Source of the DNA: Bacteroidota bacterium
GTDB lineage: Bacteria > Bacteroidota > Bacteroidia > Chitinophagales > Chitinophagaceae
Length of the DNA stretch: 7,243 nucleotides
Assembly: GCA_947462495.1 (NCBI GenBank)
Contig: CANHOY010000082.1
Location: forward strand, 1-7,243
Direction of reading: 5' to 3'
The first letter of the stretch is position 1. Every line of letters starts with the position of its first letter. A program made the position numbers and the translations under genes. Under the pieces are notes generated by a model that saw only the letters and a program-made list of their open reading frames with translations, ran no database searches and was not told the DNA's origin. Positions 1-5,755 of the stretch are shown in pieces.

Positions 1-204
1 CAAGATTGGATACATGCTTACCAAACAGAAGCCGATTTAAATAAAGAAATACAAGCAGGCTTACCGACCACTATTCGTCAATTGTATGATGTGTATAAAA
101 CACCTACTTTTTATTTATTAGATAGCAATAAAAAAATTATTGCAAAGAATTTGAGCTTAGAACAATTCAATGATTTTTTAGTGAATACTAATAAAAAGAA
201 ATAA
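1..204 (+). CDS. Thioredoxin-fold protein, C-terminal fragment (5' end outside window)
   Basis: The reading frame is open from the first base and ends at TAA 202-204, giving the last 67 residues of a longer protein. The segment RQLYDVYKTPTFYLLD looks like the end of a TlpA/ResA/AhpC-type thioredoxin fold: a Thr-Pro pair matching the conserved cis-proline site, then a beta strand, a turn with SNKKI and a second strand (IIAKNL), then a short terminal helix (LEQFNDFL) and a lysine-rich tail. In Bacteroidota such C-termini usually belong to secreted or lipid-anchored thiol-disulfide oxidoreductases with an extra N-terminal domain. The CXXC active site and any signal peptide would lie upstream and cannot be seen. 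The fold is fairly clear, but the exact subfamily and substrate are unknown. It converges on metF with a 34-bp gap that has no convincing terminator. Confidence 0.7.
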   Translation, partial: QDWIHAYQTEADLNKEIQAGLPTTIRQLYDVYKTPTFYLLDSNKKIIAKNLSLEQFNDFLVNTNKKK

Positions 205-238
205 AGAAGGCTTTCTTAAAAATAGAATAAAATTGATA

Positions 239-1192
239 CTAAAACACAGCAGCCACCACATCTTTAACTACCTGAGGTTTGCCTAAAGTATAATAATGTA
301 ATACTGGCACCCCTGCTGCTTTTAGCTCCTTACTTTGTTGTATCAACCACTCAGTTCCTACTTGCTCACAAGCAGCATCAGTGGTTGCCGCAAGCATGGC
401 TGAAGATAAATCTGTAGGTATGTCTACGTAAAAAATATTGGGTAAAATAGTCAATTGCTTTTTATTCGTAATAGGTTTTAATCCTGGAATAATTGGAACG
501 GTAATGCCAATACTTCTACAAGCATCTACGTATTCAAAATATTTTTTATTGTCAAAAAACATTTGTGTCATAATGTATTCTGCTCCAGCCTCCACTTTGG
601 CTTTGGCACGTTGTAAATCAAATTCCATACTAGGCGCTTCAAAATGTTTTTCAGGATAACCTGCAACGCCCATACAAAAATTAGTTTTGCTGCCGTTGAT
701 AATGTCTTTATCCAAATATTCACCCTTATTCAAACTTACTACTTGTTGTAATAATTCAATAGCTTGTTTATTACCATTGGGTTCTGGAATAAAAGTTTTT
801 TGATTTTTTTCTGCATCTCCCCTTAACACCAATAAATTATCTATCCCTAAAAATTGTAAGTCAATTAACGCATCTTCTGTTTCTCTTTTAGAAAATCCAC
901 CACATATAATATGTGGCACTGCATCAATATTATAATGATTCATGATGGCTGCACAAATACCCACTGTTCCTGGACGCTTGCGCACATCTACCTTTTCATC
1001 CGTTCCATCTTCTTTTTTTCGAACAATAGTTTCACTGCGATGATAGGTTACATTAATCCATGACGGCTTAAATTCCATCAAAGGATCTAAATGCTCATAG
1101 ATATAAGCAATGGTTTTCCCTTTTAAAGGAGGTAAAACTTCAAAAGATACCAATGTGTCCTTGGCATTAGACAAATGTTCAATAACCTTCAT
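239..1192 (-). CDS. metF: 5,10-methylenetetrahydrofolate reductase
   Basis: MetF reduces 5,10-methylene-THF to 5-methyl-THF in the cytoplasm using FAD, supplying the methyl group for methionine synthesis. The 317-residue product is close to the usual bacterial length of about 300. Visible family landmarks along the TIM barrel are SFEVLPP (16-22, with the catalytic-type Glu18), VTYHR (48-52), PHIICGG (93-99), LRGDAEK (123-129, the RGD flavin/folate segment), GVAGYPE (175-181), TQMFFD (209-214), GLKPI (237-241) and the C-terminal LHYYTLGKP (298-306). The ATG at 1190-1192 places the conserved N-terminus correctly. The gene is divergent from lptB and convergent with the thioredoxin-fold gene. A TAnnTTTG box at 1261-1268 and a structured leader of about 60 nt precede it. 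No other methionine gene is in the window. The family call is secure. Confidence 0.96.
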   Translation of the reverse strand: MKVIEHLSNAKDTLVSFEVLPPLKGKTIAYIYEHLDPLMEFKPSWINVTYHRSETIVRKKEDGTDEKVDVRKRPGTVGICAAIMNHYNIDAVPHIICGGFSKRETEDALIDLQFLGIDNLLVLRGDAEKNQKTFIPEPNGNKQAIELLQQVVSLNKGEYLDKDIINGSKTNFCMGVAGYPEKHFEAPSMEFDLQRAKAKVEAGAEYIMTQMFFDNKKYFEYVDACRSIGITVPIIPGLKPITNKKQLTILPNIFYVDIPTDLSSAMLAATTDAACEQVGTEWLIQQSKELKAAGVPVLHYYTLGKPQVVKDVVAAVF

Positions 1193-1198
1193 ATACGA

Positions 1199-1255
1199 TT
1201 TGCTTTGGAGAGCACTGGTTGTTTCAATATGGAAACCCGACTAGCTGCCCCCTTG
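1199..1255 (-). promoter_or_regulatory. Candidate structured 5' leader (RNA element or operator) of metF
   Basis: On the minus strand, the transcript predicted from the -7 box at 1261-1268 would start near 1253-1256 and fold almost completely before the metF ATG. Plus-strand arms 1221-1225 (GTTTC) and 1232-1236 (GAAAC) form a 5-bp apical stem with a 6-nt loop. Arms 1207-1213 and 1244-1250 form an outer helix of six pairs in seven, one of them a G-U that exists only in the minus-strand RNA. Between the helices is a symmetric 7+7 internal loop in which tandem G-A pairs and a GG/CC pair are possible. A further TTTGC/GCAAA pairing (1199-1203 with 1260-1264) would close the structure in DNA, but its outer half overlaps the promoter. 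I do not recognise a SAM-I, SAM-II or cobalamin core. It could instead be a protein-binding palindrome. Confidence 0.42.
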
Positions 1256-1260
1256 TTGCG

Positions 1261-1268
1261 CAAAAATA
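1261..1268 (-). promoter_or_regulatory. Bacteroidota-type -7 box for metF
   Basis: The minus strand reads TATTTTTG, an exact match to the Bacteroidota -7 consensus TAnnTTTG. It lies 68 bp upstream of the metF ATG, so the predicted transcript has an untranslated leader of about 60 nt, much longer than those expected for the other genes here. No clear TTG -33 element is seen at the usual spacing. That zone instead holds one arm of the inverted repeat at 1287-1313. Confidence 0.5.
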
Positions 1269-1286
1269 TATAATATTATTAAGCTG

Positions 1287-1313
1287 TAAGGGTAAAAGAC
1301 CCAATAACCCTTA
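1287..1313. repeat. Inverted repeat TAAGGGT-N13-ACCCTTA between divergent promoters
   Basis: TAAGGGT at 1287-1293 is perfectly complementary to ACCCTTA at 1307-1313. A second ACCC at 1299-1302 can also pair with GGGT (1290-1293) in a 4-bp stem with a 5-nt loop, so the left arm has two possible partners. The right arm overlaps the first bases of the lptB -7 box, and the left arm falls where the metF -33 region should be. The position suits a shared operator, but this is inferred only from symmetry and location. Confidence 0.35.
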
Positions 1314-1319
1314 TTTTTG
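1312..1319 (+). promoter_or_regulatory. Bacteroidota-type -7 box for lptB
   Basis: TATTTTTG matches TAnnTTTG exactly and is followed by TATAAAT, as at the fabG promoter (3697-3704 and following). Transcription would begin about 5-8 bp downstream, leaving a leader of roughly 10 nt before the TTG at 1335. This spacing is one reason for preferring the 1335 start over the TTG at 1317, which lies inside the box. Confidence 0.5.
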
Positions 1320-1334
1320 TATAAATTATTTACA

Positions 1335-2102
1335 TTGATACTTGCCATACATACCGATAAATTAATAAAGCAATACAAAGGCCGTAAGGTAGTAGACCAG
1401 GTAAGTATTTCGGTAAAGCAAGGAGAGATAGTTGGCTTACTCGGACCCAATGGTGCTGGCAAAACCACCACTTTTTATATGGTAGTAGGATTAATAGCAC
1501 CAGATGAAGGCCGTGTATTTTTAAATGATGAAGACATTACCAAATTACCGATGTACAAAAGAGCTCAAATGGGCTTAGGTTACTTACCACAGGAAGCAAG
1601 TGTCTTTAGAAAATTATCTGTCGAAGACAATATCATGGCTGTTTTAGAAATGACCAAATTAACTAAAGCAGAGAGAGCGTATAAATTAGAAAGCTTATTG
1701 GATGAATTTAATTTACATCAGGTGCGTGGAAATAACGGAGATAGTTTAAGTGGTGGAGAGCGTCGCCGTACTGAAATCGCACGCGCATTGGCCGTAGATC
1801 CAAAATTTATTTTATTAGATGAACCTTTTGCTGGAGTGGATCCTATAGCAGTGGAAGATATTCAGTCAGTAGTATCTCGTTTAAAATTAAAAGACATTGG
1901 TATTTTAATTACCGATCATAATGTAAATGAAACCCTTTCTATTTGTGATAGAGCTTATTTATTAATTGAAGGAAAGATTTTCAAACATGGCACAGCAGAA
2001 GAATTGGCCGAAGACGATCAGGTGCGTCGATTGTATCTGGGAACCAACTTTGAATTAAAGAGAAAAGATTGGATTATCGAGATGGGACAAAAAGCAAAAT
2101 AA
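1335..2102 (+). CDS. lptB: LPS export ABC transporter ATP-binding protein LptB
   Basis: LptB is the cytoplasmic ATPase of the LptB2FG complex, which extracts lipopolysaccharide from the inner membrane for transport to the outer membrane. The 255-residue chain has a full ABC domain: Walker A GPNGAGKT (37-44), Q-loop YLPQE with Gln86, Phe91 at the LptB coupling position, signature LSGGE (138-142), Walker B FILLDE (158-163) and switch His195 in TDH. I choose TTG at 1335 because it gives the family-like N-terminus MILAIHTDKL and sits about 16 bp after a -7 box. The frame is open to TTG 1317, but that codon is within the promoter, and the first in-frame ATG lies after Walker A. The stop is followed by 66 bp without a terminator before the GH3 gene, so read-through is likely. 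No other lpt gene is present. The family call is secure and the start is probable. Confidence 0.93.
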   Translation: MILAIHTDKLIKQYKGRKVVDQVSISVKQGEIVGLLGPNGAGKTTTFYMVVGLIAPDEGRVFLNDEDITKLPMYKRAQMGLGYLPQEASVFRKLSVEDNIMAVLEMTKLTKAERAYKLESLLDEFNLHQVRGNNGDSLSGGERRRTEIARALAVDPKFILLDEPFAGVDPIAVEDIQSVVSRLKLKDIGILITDHNVNETLSICDRAYLLIEGKIFKHGTAEELAEDDQVRRLYLGTNFELKRKDWIIEMGQKAK

Positions 2103-2160
2103 GTCGCTCCAAATACTACCATTATTACTTAATTTATACAAGCGTAATGCTTATATTGTG

Positions 2161-2166
2161 AGGAGG
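2161..2166 (+). promoter_or_regulatory. AGGAGG, Shine-Dalgarno-like but only 2 nt from the GH3 ATG
   Basis: A perfect AGGAGG lies directly before the GH3 start with a 2-nt gap, shorter than the usual 5-9 nt. No other gene here has such a motif, and Bacteroidota generally make little use of Shine-Dalgarno pairing. It may be chance or may modulate initiation. It does not point to a better downstream start, because the conserved N-terminal helices begin right after this ATG. Confidence 0.3.
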
Positions 2167-2168
2167 AT

Positions 2169-3686
2169 ATGAAAATTTTTAGCCCCGCACTCTCCAGATT
2201 AGCCCGATTGCGTTATTGGCGCATTGAACATTGGGTAAGTGACCCCATTGCGGCACAGCGCGAAATATTGCAGGATTTAATCACACATGGTCAGTACACC
2301 CAGTTTGGCTTAAAATATCAGTTTGCAGAAATCTTCAATATCAGAACTTTTAAAGCGACTGTTCCTATTCAAGAATATGAAGATTTAAAGCCCTTTATAG
2401 AACAAATCATGAATGGAGAGGAAGCGGTATTATGGAATACGCCCGTAGAATGGTTGGCCAAAAGTAGTGGGACGACCAGTGATAAAAGTAAATTTATTCC
2501 ACTTACTAAAGAAAGCATTGAGGACAATCATTTTCAAGGATCGAAAGATGTTTTAACCAATTATTACCATGCACTACCCGATAGTGATCTTTTAACTGGA
2601 AAGGGATTAGTGATTGGAGGAAGTCATCAAGTGCATCCCATTAAAGAAGATATTCAATATGGAGATTTAAGTGCTGTATTATTACAAAATTCTCCTTTCT
2701 GGTCGGGTTTTATTCGTACACCAGAATTATCTATTGCCTTAATGGATGAATGGGAAAATAAAATTGAAAGCTTAGCGCAAAGTACCATCAATGAAGATGT
2801 AACTTCTATTGCGGGGGTGCCTACTTGGACTTTAGTGTTGTTAAAAAGAATTTTAGAAATAACGGGGAAGAAAAATATAAAAGAAGTTTGGCCCAATTTC
2901 GAATTGTACATTCATGGTGGTGTATCCTTTACTCCTTACAAAGAACAATTTAAAAAAGTCATTGGCCCCGATTGTAATTACTTAGAAATATACAATGCAA
3001 GTGAAGGATTTTTTGCAGCGCAAGACAGGATTGGGGAAGAGGGAATGTTATTGTATTTAGAACATGGTATTTTTTATGAATTCATGCCTATTGAAGAATA
3101 TGGAAAAGCACAACCTATTACCTATGGTTTGAACAAAGTAGAAATAGGAAAAAATTATGCGATTATCATTAGTACCAATGGTGGTTTATGGCGATACTTA
3201 GTGGGAGATACCATACAATTTGTAAGTGTATATCCTTTTCGCATAAAAGTAAGCGGCCGTTTAAAACAATATATCAATGCATTTGGAGAAGAAGTGATTG
3301 CAGACAATAGCGATAAAGCGATTAGTGAAACCTGCTCTGCAATGGGACTTAGTATTAAGGAATATACGGCAGCGCCTATTTACATGTCTGATAAAAATAA
3401 AGGAGCACATGAATGGTTAATTGAGTTTGATGAAAATCCAAAAGATCTAGAAGCCTTTACTTTTTTATTAGACAAAAATTTACAAGCAGCCAATAGTGAT
3501 TACGAAGCCAAACGACATAAAGATATTGCCCTAGACCTTCCGCAAATTACGGCAGTTAAAGCGGGTTGTTTTCATGAATGGCTCAAACAAAAAGGAAAAC
3601 TAGGTGGACAACATAAAGTGCCACGTTTGTCTAATGAACGCATTTATGTAGATGAAATAAAAAAAATTCATCAAGGATTAAAATAA
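2169..3686 (+). CDS. GH3 auxin-responsive promoter family protein (adenylate-forming fold)
   Basis: This 505-residue protein belongs to the GH3 branch of adenylate-forming enzymes. Plant members join amino acids to acyl acids such as indole-acetate and jasmonate. The role of Bacteroidota members is not established to my knowledge. All three nucleotide-binding motifs are present: SSGTTSDKSK (99-108, phosphate loop), YNASEG (275-280) and YLVGD (343-347). SGRLKQYINAFGEEV (362-376) marks the hinge to the small C-terminal domain, and LGGQHKVPRL (478-487) matches the conserved C-terminal Lys-Pro-Arg segment. No signal peptide or membrane span is seen, so it is probably cytoplasmic. The intact motifs suggest an active ATP-dependent acyl-activating or conjugating enzyme. 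It follows lptB by 66 bp on the same strand, probably on the same transcript, and a short AAGC/GCTT inverted repeat (2140-2152) lies in the gap. Family confidence is high; the substrate is unknown. Confidence 0.9.
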   Translation: MKIFSPALSRLARLRYWRIEHWVSDPIAAQREILQDLITHGQYTQFGLKYQFAEIFNIRTFKATVPIQEYEDLKPFIEQIMNGEEAVLWNTPVEWLAKSSGTTSDKSKFIPLTKESIEDNHFQGSKDVLTNYYHALPDSDLLTGKGLVIGGSHQVHPIKEDIQYGDLSAVLLQNSPFWSGFIRTPELSIALMDEWENKIESLAQSTINEDVTSIAGVPTWTLVLLKRILEITGKKNIKEVWPNFELYIHGGVSFTPYKEQFKKVIGPDCNYLEIYNASEGFFAAQDRIGEEGMLLYLEHGIFYEFMPIEEYGKAQPITYGLNKVEIGKNYAIIISTNGGLWRYLVGDTIQFVSVYPFRIKVSGRLKQYINAFGEEVIADNSDKAISETCSAMGLSIKEYTAAPIYMSDKNKGAHEWLIEFDENPKDLEAFTFLLDKNLQAANSDYEAKRHKDIALDLPQITAVKAGCFHEWLKQKGKLGGQHKVPRLSNERIYVDEIKKIHQGLK

Positions 3687-3696
3687 ACAAACTTGT

Positions 3697-3704
3697 TATC
3701 TTTG
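3697..3704 (+). promoter_or_regulatory. Bacteroidota-type -7 box for fabG
   Basis: TATCTTTG matches TAnnTTTG exactly and lies 15 bp upstream of the fabG ATG, in the 33-bp gap after the GH3 stop. The following TATAAAT is shared with the lptB promoter. This suggests fabG has its own start site with a very short leader. No -33 TTTG is obvious in the GH3 3' end. Confidence 0.5.
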
Positions 3705-3719
3705 TATAAATAAAACATT

Positions 3720-4475
3720 ATGAAACTACTTACCGGGAAAGTATCAATAGTCACTGGCGCTGCACGCGGTATTGGGGCAGCTATTGCATTAAAACTAGCA
3801 GAACAAGGAAGTCATATTGCTTTTACTTATGTAAGTGATAGTAGTGCAGATAAGGCTAATAGCTTGGTAGCTGAAATAGAAAAATTAGGTGTAAAAGCAA
3901 AAGCGTATAAAGCCAATGCTGCCGATTTTGCAGCTTGTGAAAGTTTTGTCAATGACGTAGTAGCCAGTTTTGGTACAGTAGATATTTGTGTGAACAATGC
4001 AGGTATTTCAAAAGATAATTTATTATTACGCATGACCCCCGAACAATGGGATGATGTTATTAATACGAATTTGAAAAGCGTTTACAATATGACCAAGCAA
4101 GTGATTCGTCCTATGATGAAAGCAAAAGCGGGGAGTATTATTAATATGAGTTCAATTATAGGCATTAGAGGCAATGCAGGACAAAGTAGTTATGCAGCAA
4201 GTAAAGCAGGTATTATTGGATTTACTAAATCGATTGCCTTAGAAATAGGAAGTCGTAATATAAGATGCAATGCCATCGCACCTGGTTTTGTTGAAACCGA
4301 TATGACTCATTATTTAAATGAAGGGGATGCTGGAAAAGCTTTTTTAGATAAAATCCCTTTGGGACGTTTTGGTAAAGCAGAAGAAATTGCCAACACCACT
4401 TTGTTTTTAGCAAGTGATTTAAGTAGCTATATTACCGGACAAGTAATAAGTGCTTGTGGTGGACTAAACATTTAA
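3720..4475 (+). CDS. fabG: 3-oxoacyl-[acyl-carrier-protein] reductase
   Basis: FabG carries out the NADPH-dependent reduction of 3-oxoacyl-ACP in the cytoplasmic type II fatty-acid synthesis cycle. The 251-residue chain is a complete classical short-chain dehydrogenase: cofactor motif TGAARGIG (12-19), NNAG (92-95), the catalytic tetrad Asn117, Ser145, Tyr158 and Lys162 (in YAASK), the PGFVETDM segment (from about 189) and the C-terminal ITGQVISACGG. The segment NNAGISKDNLLLRM is very FabG-like, which favours this call over other SDR reductases, although SDR paralogues can be hard to separate by sequence alone. No fabD, fabF or acpP lies nearby, so it may be a stand-alone copy. Its stop codon is only 3 bp from that of the convergent adk. 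Confidence 0.88.
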   Translation: MKLLTGKVSIVTGAARGIGAAIALKLAEQGSHIAFTYVSDSSADKANSLVAEIEKLGVKAKAYKANAADFAACESFVNDVVASFGTVDICVNNAGISKDNLLLRMTPEQWDDVINTNLKSVYNMTKQVIRPMMKAKAGSIINMSSIIGIRGNAGQSSYAASKAGIIGFTKSIALEIGSRNIRCNAIAPGFVETDMTHYLNEGDAGKAFLDKIPLGRFGKAEEIANTTLFLASDLSSYITGQVISACGGLNI

Positions 4476-4478
4476 TAA

Positions 4479-5054
4479 TTAAATTCTTGCATCAATTTCT
4501 TTTTTCAAATCGGCGTAAATACTTTCCACCGTACCTTCTCCTGTTACCGCTACTACTTTATTAAATTTTGCATAATAGGTAGCCACAGCAGTAGTTTTAT
4601 CATGATACTCTTGAATTCTTGCACGGATGATAGTTTCATTGGTATCATCGCTACGGCCCGATGTTAAACCACGTCCTAATAATCTTTTTACTAATTCTTC
4701 TTCACTTACCTCAAGTGCTAACACCACATTAATTTCACTTTTTTTCTCTTTCAATAAAGCATCTAAGGCAACACACTGTGCTGTAGTGCGTGGAAAACCA
4801 TCAAATAAAAACCCTTTTGCTTCAGGACGTGCATCCATAAAATTTCCTACCATACCAATCACTACCGCATCGGGTACTAATTGCCCAGCATCCATTAAAC
4901 GCTTTGCTTCCATGCCTAAAGTAGTTTGGTTGGCAATTTCTGTTCTTAATAAATTTCCAGTACTCAGGTGTTGTAATCCAAAGGATTCAATAATGTGCTC
5001 ACTTTGAGTGCCTTTGCCGCTGCCCGGAGGGCCAAATAAGATTAAATTAAACAT
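4479..5054 (-). CDS. adk: Adenylate kinase
   Basis: Adk catalyses ATP + AMP = 2 ADP in the cytoplasm. The 191-residue protein has the P-loop GPPGSGKGT (8-16), the AMP-site segment STGNLLR (31-37, Arg37), DGFPRT (84-89, Arg88) with Gln92, and LID arginines in GRGLTSGRSDD (126-136: Arg127 and Arg133). The LID is the short type with no zinc-binding cysteines, which explains a length below the 214 of the E. coli enzyme. One small departure is Asn34 where STGD is more usual. The ATG at 5052-5054 puts the P-loop in its normal place. Its -7-like box is at 5071-5078 and it is divergent from msrB. Adk is usually essential and single-copy. Confidence 0.96.
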   Translation of the reverse strand: MFNLILFGPPGSGKGTQSEHIIESFGLQHLSTGNLLRTEIANQTTLGMEAKRLMDAGQLVPDAVVIGMVGNFMDARPEAKGFLFDGFPRTTAQCVALDALLKEKKSEINVVLALEVSEEELVKRLLGRGLTSGRSDDTNETIIRARIQEYHDKTTAVATYYAKFNKVVAVTGEGTVESIYADLKKEIDARI

Positions 5055-5070
5055 GCTATTTTATTGGTAG

Positions 5071-5078
5071 TAAAGATA
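5071..5078 (-). promoter_or_regulatory. -7-like box for adk
   Basis: The minus strand reads TATCTTTA, one base from TAnnTTTG, and continues CTACC. The ATG is 16 bp further on. The same run TTTACTACC occurs at nearly the same distance upstream of msrB on the other strand, which supports this being the adk core promoter. No -33 motif is visible. Confidence 0.38.
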
Positions 5079-5193
5079 CAGAACTGGCTTAAATTTTAAT
5101 TATTTTTAATTGAGTAAGTAGCCACTCGATAGGAGAAAGAGAAAAAATCAATTATTTTATAAATTCTAAACAAAAAAGATGAATAGTTGTTAG

Positions 5194-5201
5194 TATTTTT
5201 A
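5194..5201 (+). promoter_or_regulatory. -7-like box for msrB
   Basis: TATTTTTA is one base from TAnnTTTG and is followed by CTACC, mirroring the adk promoter. It ends 17 bp before the msrB ATG. The rest of the 164-bp divergent gap is AT-rich and holds only a weak inverted repeat (TAATTGA 5107-5113 and TCAATTA 5148-5154). I see no gene or RNA there. Confidence 0.35.
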
Positions 5202-5218
5202 CTACCGAATAAGAATCT

Positions 5219-5734
5219 ATGTACAAAATCATCAGTTGTTTGTTAATGCTAAGTTTAGGGGCTTGCGCTCAAAGTCCAAATAAAAGCACTTTAAATAAAT
5301 CCACTATGTCAGAAATAAAAAACAAGTTTTACTCCACCACTAACAAAGAAAAGTTGGTACTAGCAGACAGTGTTTGGAAACAAGTTTTATCGCCCGAAGT
5401 GTATCAAATAGCAAGAGAAAAAGGAACCGAAAGGCCTTTTAGTAGTGCTTTTGAAACAAGTAAAGAAGTGGGTACTTTTCATTGTGCAGCCTGTGGTAAC
5501 CCCTTATTTAAAAGCACGGCCAAATTTGAAAGTGGTTGTGGCTGGCCTAGCTTTTTTGAACCCATTACTAAAAGTTCTATTATTTATATTCCCGACAATA
5601 GCCATGGCATGGTGAGAACTGAAGTAGAATGCGGAAAATGCAAGGCGCATTTAGGGCATGTATTTGAAGATGGCCCGCCGCCGACAGGCTTACGTTATTG
5701 CATTAATGGCATTGTACTTAGTTTAGAAAAATAA
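5219..5734 (+). CDS. msrB: Lipoprotein peptide-methionine (R)-S-oxide reductase
   Basis: MsrB reduces methionine-R-sulfoxide back to methionine. The 171-residue product begins with a lipoprotein signal: Lys3, a hydrophobic stretch, and lipobox LGAC (13-16) with lipidated Cys16. A polar linker to about residue 45 precedes the full SelR domain. Zinc cysteines are Cys89/Cys92 and Cys138/Cys141; GWPSF (108-112), SHGMVR (128-133), HLGHVF (144-149) and GLRYCIN (157-163, catalytic Cys161) are intact. Cys107 in SGCGW is placed to act as the resolving cysteine. The enzyme should therefore work in the periplasm, anchored to a membrane, repairing oxidised envelope proteins. The ATG at 5219 is preferred over Met30 because it supplies the complete signal peptide and fits the promoter-like box upstream. 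No msrA is nearby. The electron donor is unknown; a secreted thioredoxin-like protein would be a natural candidate. Confidence 0.94.
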   Translation: MYKIISCLLMLSLGACAQSPNKSTLNKSTMSEIKNKFYSTTNKEKLVLADSVWKQVLSPEVYQIAREKGTERPFSSAFETSKEVGTFHCAACGNPLFKSTAKFESGCGWPSFFEPITKSSIIYIPDNSHGMVRTEVECGKCKAHLGHVFEDGPPPTGLRYCINGIVLSLEK

Positions 5735-5755
5735 AAAGGTTGTACCATTAGCGGC

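Noticed and set aside
204..217. Terminator between the thioredoxin-fold gene and metF
   Set aside because: AAGAA/TTCTT forms only a 5-bp AT-rich stem with a 4-nt loop and no T-run follows, so it is too weak to call.
438..659. 73-residue plus-strand frame inside metF
   Set aside because: It lies antisense to a fully conserved MetF region and resembles no family.
1193..1260. SAM-I or SAM-II riboswitch before metF
   Set aside because: Some short runs resemble SAM-I pieces (for example ACTGG and AAACCCG on the plus strand), but the kink-turn core, the GGTGCTAA-type box and the SAM-II pseudoknot cannot be laid out in order on either strand, so I report only an unnamed structured leader.
1241..1471. 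76-residue minus-strand frame across the metF-lptB gap and lptB start
   Set aside because: It overlaps the lptB Walker A region in antisense and includes both promoters; its composition looks like the complement of coding sequence.
2140..2152. AAGC-GTAAT-GCTT hairpin as an lptB terminator
   Set aside because: A 4-bp stem with no T-run cannot support a terminator call; it is mentioned only in the GH3 entry.
4627..5007. 126-residue plus-strand frame opposite adk
   Set aside because: It is the complement of a conserved enzyme gene, with no start context or recognisable domain.
5107..5154. TAATTGA/TCAATTA inverted repeat between adk and msrB
   Set aside because: The 7-bp arms are AT-only apart from one pair and 34 bp apart in AT-rich DNA, so chance is likely.
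5179..5193. Tiny leader peptide (ATG AAT AGT TGT TAG) upstream of msrB
   Set aside because: It is four codons long, overlaps the predicted -7 region and has no attenuator-like structure after it.
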